From positions 1-6,251 of the forward strand of contig JBDTRY010000226.1 of assembly GCA_039931435.1 (NCBI GenBank): a stretch of DNA of 6,251 nt. Direction: 5' to 3'. Positions within the stretch are counted from its first letter, which is position 1. Every line of letters begins with the position of its first letter. This document shows, piece by piece, positions 3,393 to 6,251 of the stretch. Position numbers and translations under genes: made by a program. The notes under the pieces were generated by a model. It was not told the origin of the DNA. It made no database searches and was given only the letters and a program-made list of their open reading frames with translations. Origin of the DNA: JBDTRY01 sp039931435. GTDB taxonomy: Bacteria > Acidobacteriota > Thermoanaerobaculia > Gp7-AA8.

Positions 3393-6251
3393 TTACTGTG
3401 CGGGGATGAATACGGCGTCCCCCGTCGAGCGCTCTACGACCGATGCGTAGACCTTGACCAGCCCCTCACCCTCCTGCTCGATCTCCACTCGCAGTCCGCT
3501 TACGCCGCTCAGCCCCAGATCGCTCAGCACGTTGAACAGAGGCTGGCTTCCGAACGCCGCGATCGAACGCGACATGGCCCCGACGAAGTGTCCGGCCGGA
3601 TCGAAAAACTTCAGAGTGACGGCGCCGGGTTTGCCATGCACTTCCACGATTCCGAAATTTGTGCGCTCGCTGGCGTTGTCCGATACGGGGAAGATCTGCA
3701 GGGCGTTCAGCACGTCCGCAAATCCTGTTTTCGCGTATGGCGAGACCGTGGCCCTTCCGGGAACGGATCGTGCCGGCGCAGCGCTCGACAGGGGAACGAA
3801 CTGCCCGTACGTGCCCGCCGCTCCTGTTGTGTAGAGCCTTCCCCATCCGGAAAAAGGTGACGCGGAATCGATGCGCAACGTTCCGTAAGGCGATGGCGAT
3901 CCGGGAGCGTTGACCAGCAGCTCGCCGAACAGATCCTCGGTGCTCAACGACGCCTGTGAGGGCAGCGTGACGGACCGCCGCAGTGTCTGCGAGGGGTCTG
4001 CTGAAGGAATGAACGTCAGGATGAAGTCATCGATGGCCAGTCCTTCGTTGACTATCTGCAGAGCAGTCTTCCACAGCGTGCCGTTGGCTCCGGGAGTCGA
4101 CGTGGCCACCGCCAGCTGCCTGACGTAGCGAGGCAGGGTGTTCTGGTCATCCGGAGGCTCTGCGGCAGCGGCCAGGGAATACGTCGCGTCGCCGGTGCTC
4201 TGGTCCACGCGGCTCGCGTAAACAACCACACCATCGGGCGCGGTGACGGCAATCGATCCACCGGAAAACGGTCCGACGTTGGGAAAGTAATCGGAAAATG
4301 AAATCTGAATTCCTTCACGGGCATCGAGCGCGCGTGAGGCCACCGCCAGAACCTCACCGGAGGCATTGAGAGCCTGCATGGCGACCATGCTCGCGGTGTC
4401 GGTGGCATTGGCCAGGCCGATGTTCGTACGGAAACGGTCGTCCTGAAGGACTCCCAGCAACCGGCGCTTGCGTACTGACTGGGACGCATCGGCGCTGACA
4501 TGTGCGGAGACGATTCGTTGACCGAAGCGGCCCGTGGGGCCCTCGTTGTAGGTCACGGCACTTGCCAGAACGCCATTCAGGTCCGATGCGCGAATTTCCA
4601 GCGCACCGGTTGAGGGATTTTTTCCGAAAATGCGTTTGACGACGTCATTGATGACGACGGATTCTCCGCTGCCCAGCGAGAGGTTGAAGGCAGTGGGGCT
4701 CGAGGCCGCGCCGTAGGCCCGGTAAGTGACCTGGACATCGCACGAAGCGGTGCTCCGGCAGAGCAGATTCAGATCGGACTTCCAGATCGTTCCGTTCGAG
4801 CCCGGCGTCGCGGCCACGCCGGCGAGCACTGCCTCGTCCTCGAGGGGCGAGCGGTCGGCCGGGCTGGCCAGCGCATCGACGATGCGCACGTTGTACTGTC
4901 CCGGAGAGTTCGCAAGCTGCAGGGAGATCGTCTTTGAGGTGTGCAGCGAACCGCCAGCGAAGGTGACGTCGATCAGTTGCGTTTGTCCCGGTTGGATGAC
5001 TGCGGGACTACCGGCAGAGATCTCTCCACCCGCAGTGGTGGGGAAGAGCAGGTTCGCAGACGCGGCAACCGCGGAGACGTTGACTACCGGAACAGAAATC
5101 GTGATCGATTCATCGGCCGGGCCGGCCACGATCGTCCGTCCGATCTCGGCGAAAAGGAGCGCTCCATTCCCTGAGGTGTCCGGGGAAGGAATGGTCAGTA
5201 CATTTGACCATTCGCTGACCGTGCAGCCGTTGGTGGCCCTGACGCGAACGTACGATCCGGGGGCTGCCATGAGCCCTGACCGCGTAGCGCTTGTCGTCAG
5301 CGTCTCTGTCTGGGCGAATAGCGGATCGGTCGAAGTCTCCACCTCATACGAGGCTCCCGGCGCGCCGGTCCATTCGACGGTCACGGCTCTGGCGGTCTGA
5401 TTGAAGAGATTGAGTGTGATCGTCTGTTCGATTGGTGCCGCCGCGCTTTGCAGGTCGCGGAAGACCTGCAGCGAGTAGGAATCAGCAACGACGACCCGGT
5501 CACCGGCGAAGGAAACCTGCACAGGGTTCGACAGCCCGCTTGCCACATTCGTGATTCTCGGATTTCGTGGATCGGAAATGTCGAACCTGACCAATTCCCG
5601 CTCCGCCGTGATTCCGTAGGCGACGTCAGCCACGGCCGCGATATCGAGAAGGTGGGGGATGGCCAGGTCCGCGATCTCTGCCGGATGGATGATGTCAGAA
5701 AGATCGAAGACGCGGACGCGATCGGCATCGATGAGCAGCAGAAGCTGGGAGTGCGTTTCCGACGCGGGGGCAATCGCCGCGTCCGCGATTTTCAGCGCGG
5801 GGATGACGTGATCGAGGCGATTCGCCCGCGGCTCGGAGAGATCGATGACCTTCAGGGAATTCGGAGTGAACCCGTAGGCAGCGCCGTCTACAGCCACGAG
5901 GCCGAAGAACTGCCCGTTCTGCGGATCGTTTTTCAACCCGCTGAGAAACGTGGGGCGTGACGGATCGGAGATGTCCACGACGTGAAAACCGCTGGCCCGA
6001 TTGTCTTCGACGAGATACTGGCCGGCCAGGGCGGCGTCGTCGGGCACATTACCCTGAGACAGGTATACGCCCAGCTCCCGCGGGTGAAAGGGATCGGCGA
6101 CGTCGATGATGTGCACGTTTGCCCGCCCGTAAGCCAGCACTCTGGATCCACGGAGATAAATCCGATCGGCCGCATCGTACATCGGCAGCGAGGCCACCTC
6201 GCGCGGTTGCGCCGGGTTGCGGATGTCGATCACGCGGAAGAGCGGAGGATC
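3393..6251 (-). CDS. Large extracellular LVIVD-repeat protein with FN3-like and tandem C-terminal modules (5' partial)
   Basis: The frame is open to the right edge, so the true start and any signal peptide lie outside the window. The GTG at 6233 falls inside an LVIVD repeat (FRVIDIRNP spans it) and is not a real start. Numbering residues from that codon, LVIVD repeats cover up to about 260. An FN3-like domain (about 270-350) has VTVEWTGAPGASYEVETS and YVRVRATNGC. A beta-rich domain without a name I recognise spans about 355-455. Four C-terminal modules in an A-B-A-B order follow (466-946). Cysteines 492 and 498 may form a disulfide in the first A module. The protein ends at VFIPAQ, with no sorting signal or membrane anchor visible. 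LVIVD repeats are known from bacterial and archaeal surface proteins and are predicted to form beta-propellers. I infer a secreted or surface-bound binding or structural protein; no catalytic motif is seen and its ligand is unknown. Confidence 0.9.
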   Translation of the reverse strand, partial: DPPLFRVIDIRNPAQPREVASLPMYDAADRIYLRGSRVLAYGRANVHIIDVADPFHPRELGVYLSQGNVPDDAALAGQYLVEDNRASGFHVVDISDPSRPTFLSGLKNDPQNGQFFGLVAVDGAAYGFTPNSLKVIDLSEPRANRLDHVIPALKIADAAIAPASETHSQLLLLIDADRVRVFDLSDIIHPAEIADLAIPHLLDIAAVADVAYGITAERELVRFDISDPRNPRITNVASGLSNPVQVSFAGDRVVVADSYSLQVFRDLQSAAAPIEQTITLNLFNQTARAVTVEWTGAPGASYEVETSTDPLFAQTETLTTSATRSGLMAAPGSYVRVRATNGCTVSEWSNVLTIPSPDTSGNGALLFAEIGRTIVAGPADESITISVPVVNVSAVAASANLLFPTTAGGEISAGSPAVIQPGQTQLIDVTFAGGSLHTSKTISLQLANSPGQYNVRIVDALASPADRSPLEDEAVLAGVAATPGSNGTIWKSDLNLLCRSTASCDVQVTYRAYGAASSPTAFNLSLGSGESVVINDVVKRIFGKNPSTGALEIRASDLNGVLASAVTYNEGPTGRFGQRIVSAHVSADASQSVRKRRLLGVLQDDRFRTNIGLANATDTASMVAMQALNASGEVLAVASRALDAREGIQISFSDYFPNVGPFSGGSIAVTAPDGVVVYASRVDQSTGDATYSLAAAAEPPDDQNTLPRYVRQLAVATSTPGANGTLWKTALQIVNEGLAIDDFILTFIPSADPSQTLRRSVTLPSQASLSTEDLFGELLVNAPGSPSPYGTLRIDSASPFSGWGRLYTTGAAGTYGQFVPLSSAAPARSVPGRATVSPYAKTGFADVLNALQIFPVSDNASERTNFGIVEVHGKPGAVTLKFFDPAGHFVGAMSRSIAAFGSQPLFNVLSDLGLSGVSGLRVEIEQEGEGLVKVYASVVERSTGDAVFIPAQ
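3396..4838 (-). repeat. Alternating A-B-A-B modules at the protein C-terminus
   Basis: Two module types alternate. A modules are encoded at 4838-4494 and 4133-3774. They share an opening, TPGSNGTIWKSDL versus TPGANGTLWKTAL, and a close, TGRFGQRIV versus AGTYGQFVP. B modules are encoded at 4472-4164 and 3722-3396. They share FRTNIGLANA versus ERTNFGIVEV near the start, and VVVYASRVDQSTGDATYSL versus LVKVYASVVERSTGDAVFI at the end. Each module is about 100-120 residues and rich in predicted beta strands. The true repeating unit is therefore an A+B pair of about 240 residues, present twice. The pairs are well diverged (identity concentrated in the cited motifs). From memory, such A+B pairs are common at the ends of long secreted proteins of Acidobacteriota. 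Confidence 0.8.
5454..6251 (-). repeat. LVIVD repeats forming a predicted beta-propeller (protein level)
   Basis: The hallmark strand followed by D-(I/V/L)-x-(D/N/E)-P recurs in the encoded protein: FRVIDIRNP, VHIIDVADP, FHVVDISDP, LKVIDLSEP, VRVFDLSDI, LVRFDISDP, and a decayed last one, LQVFRD. Counted from the codon at 6233, the strands begin near residues 1, 40, 83, 127, 173, 214 and 255, a period of 40-46 residues. Between them lie the variable strands of each blade (for example VLAYGRANV, AAYGFTPNS, VVVADSYS). Seven hallmark strands are visible; whether more lie beyond the edge cannot be seen. The repeats have diverged in DNA sequence, so this is an old protein repeat and not a recent DNA duplication. 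Confidence 0.85.

Noticed and set aside
3198..3860. Plus-strand open frame of 220 codons
   Set aside because: It runs through the REPIN-like element and then antisense to the LVIVD gene, whose domains are clear. Its translation shows no recognisable motif, and long antisense frames are expected in GC-rich DNA.
4726..5400. Plus-strand open frame of 224 codons
   Set aside because: It is fully antisense to the FN3-like and beta-rich part of the LVIVD protein, and is low-complexity in Ser, Ala and Val with no domain seen.

Overview
The window is a GC-rich bacterial chromosome segment in which every credible gene lies on the minus strand, so genes are read from high to low coordinates. The C-terminal modules of the large secreted protein end in YAS-V--STGDA-(F/Y) motifs. 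From memory, this alternating module style, together with small secreted PDZ proteins next to two-component genes, is typical of Acidobacteriota, especially Thermoanaerobaculia-like lineages. That assignment is an inference and was not checked by search.

Layout, right to left. (1) 6251-3393: the 3' part (952 codons) of a large extracellular protein cut by the right window edge. It has an LVIVD-repeat beta-propeller, an FN3-like domain, a further beta-rich domain, and a C-terminal A-B-A-B set of about 100-120-residue modules. (2) 3392-3057: a 336-bp intergenic region. It holds a 102-bp REPIN-like element (two inverted copies of a 31-nt palindromic unit), then an A+T-richer upstream region with spaced TTTC motifs and a weak -10-like hexamer. 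(3) 3056-253: a compact three-gene operon. It encodes a small secreted PDZ protein, a membrane sensor histidine kinase and an OmpR/PhoB-type response regulator. Gaps are 41 bp between the PDZ and kinase genes, and the regulator's Shine-Dalgarno overlaps the kinase stop codon. (4) 252-1: non-coding, with a strong GC hairpin just after the regulator stop and three spaced copies of a GGATGAC-containing repeat.

Working model: the kinase spans the inner membrane with a roughly 195-residue sensory region outside the cytoplasm. It passes phosphate from His286 to Asp52 of the regulator, which then binds DNA. The PDZ protein is exported and co-transcribed, so it may be an accessory factor that binds exposed C-termini and tunes the kinase. 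The target genes cannot be read from the window; the upstream region of the operon itself is one candidate. The LVIVD protein is separated by the REPIN-like element and need not be functionally linked.

I see no phage, transposase, CRISPR, tRNA or rRNA gene. The least ordinary items are the REPIN-like element with compensatory changes, the PDZ-kinase-regulator operon, and the alternating modules of the surface protein.
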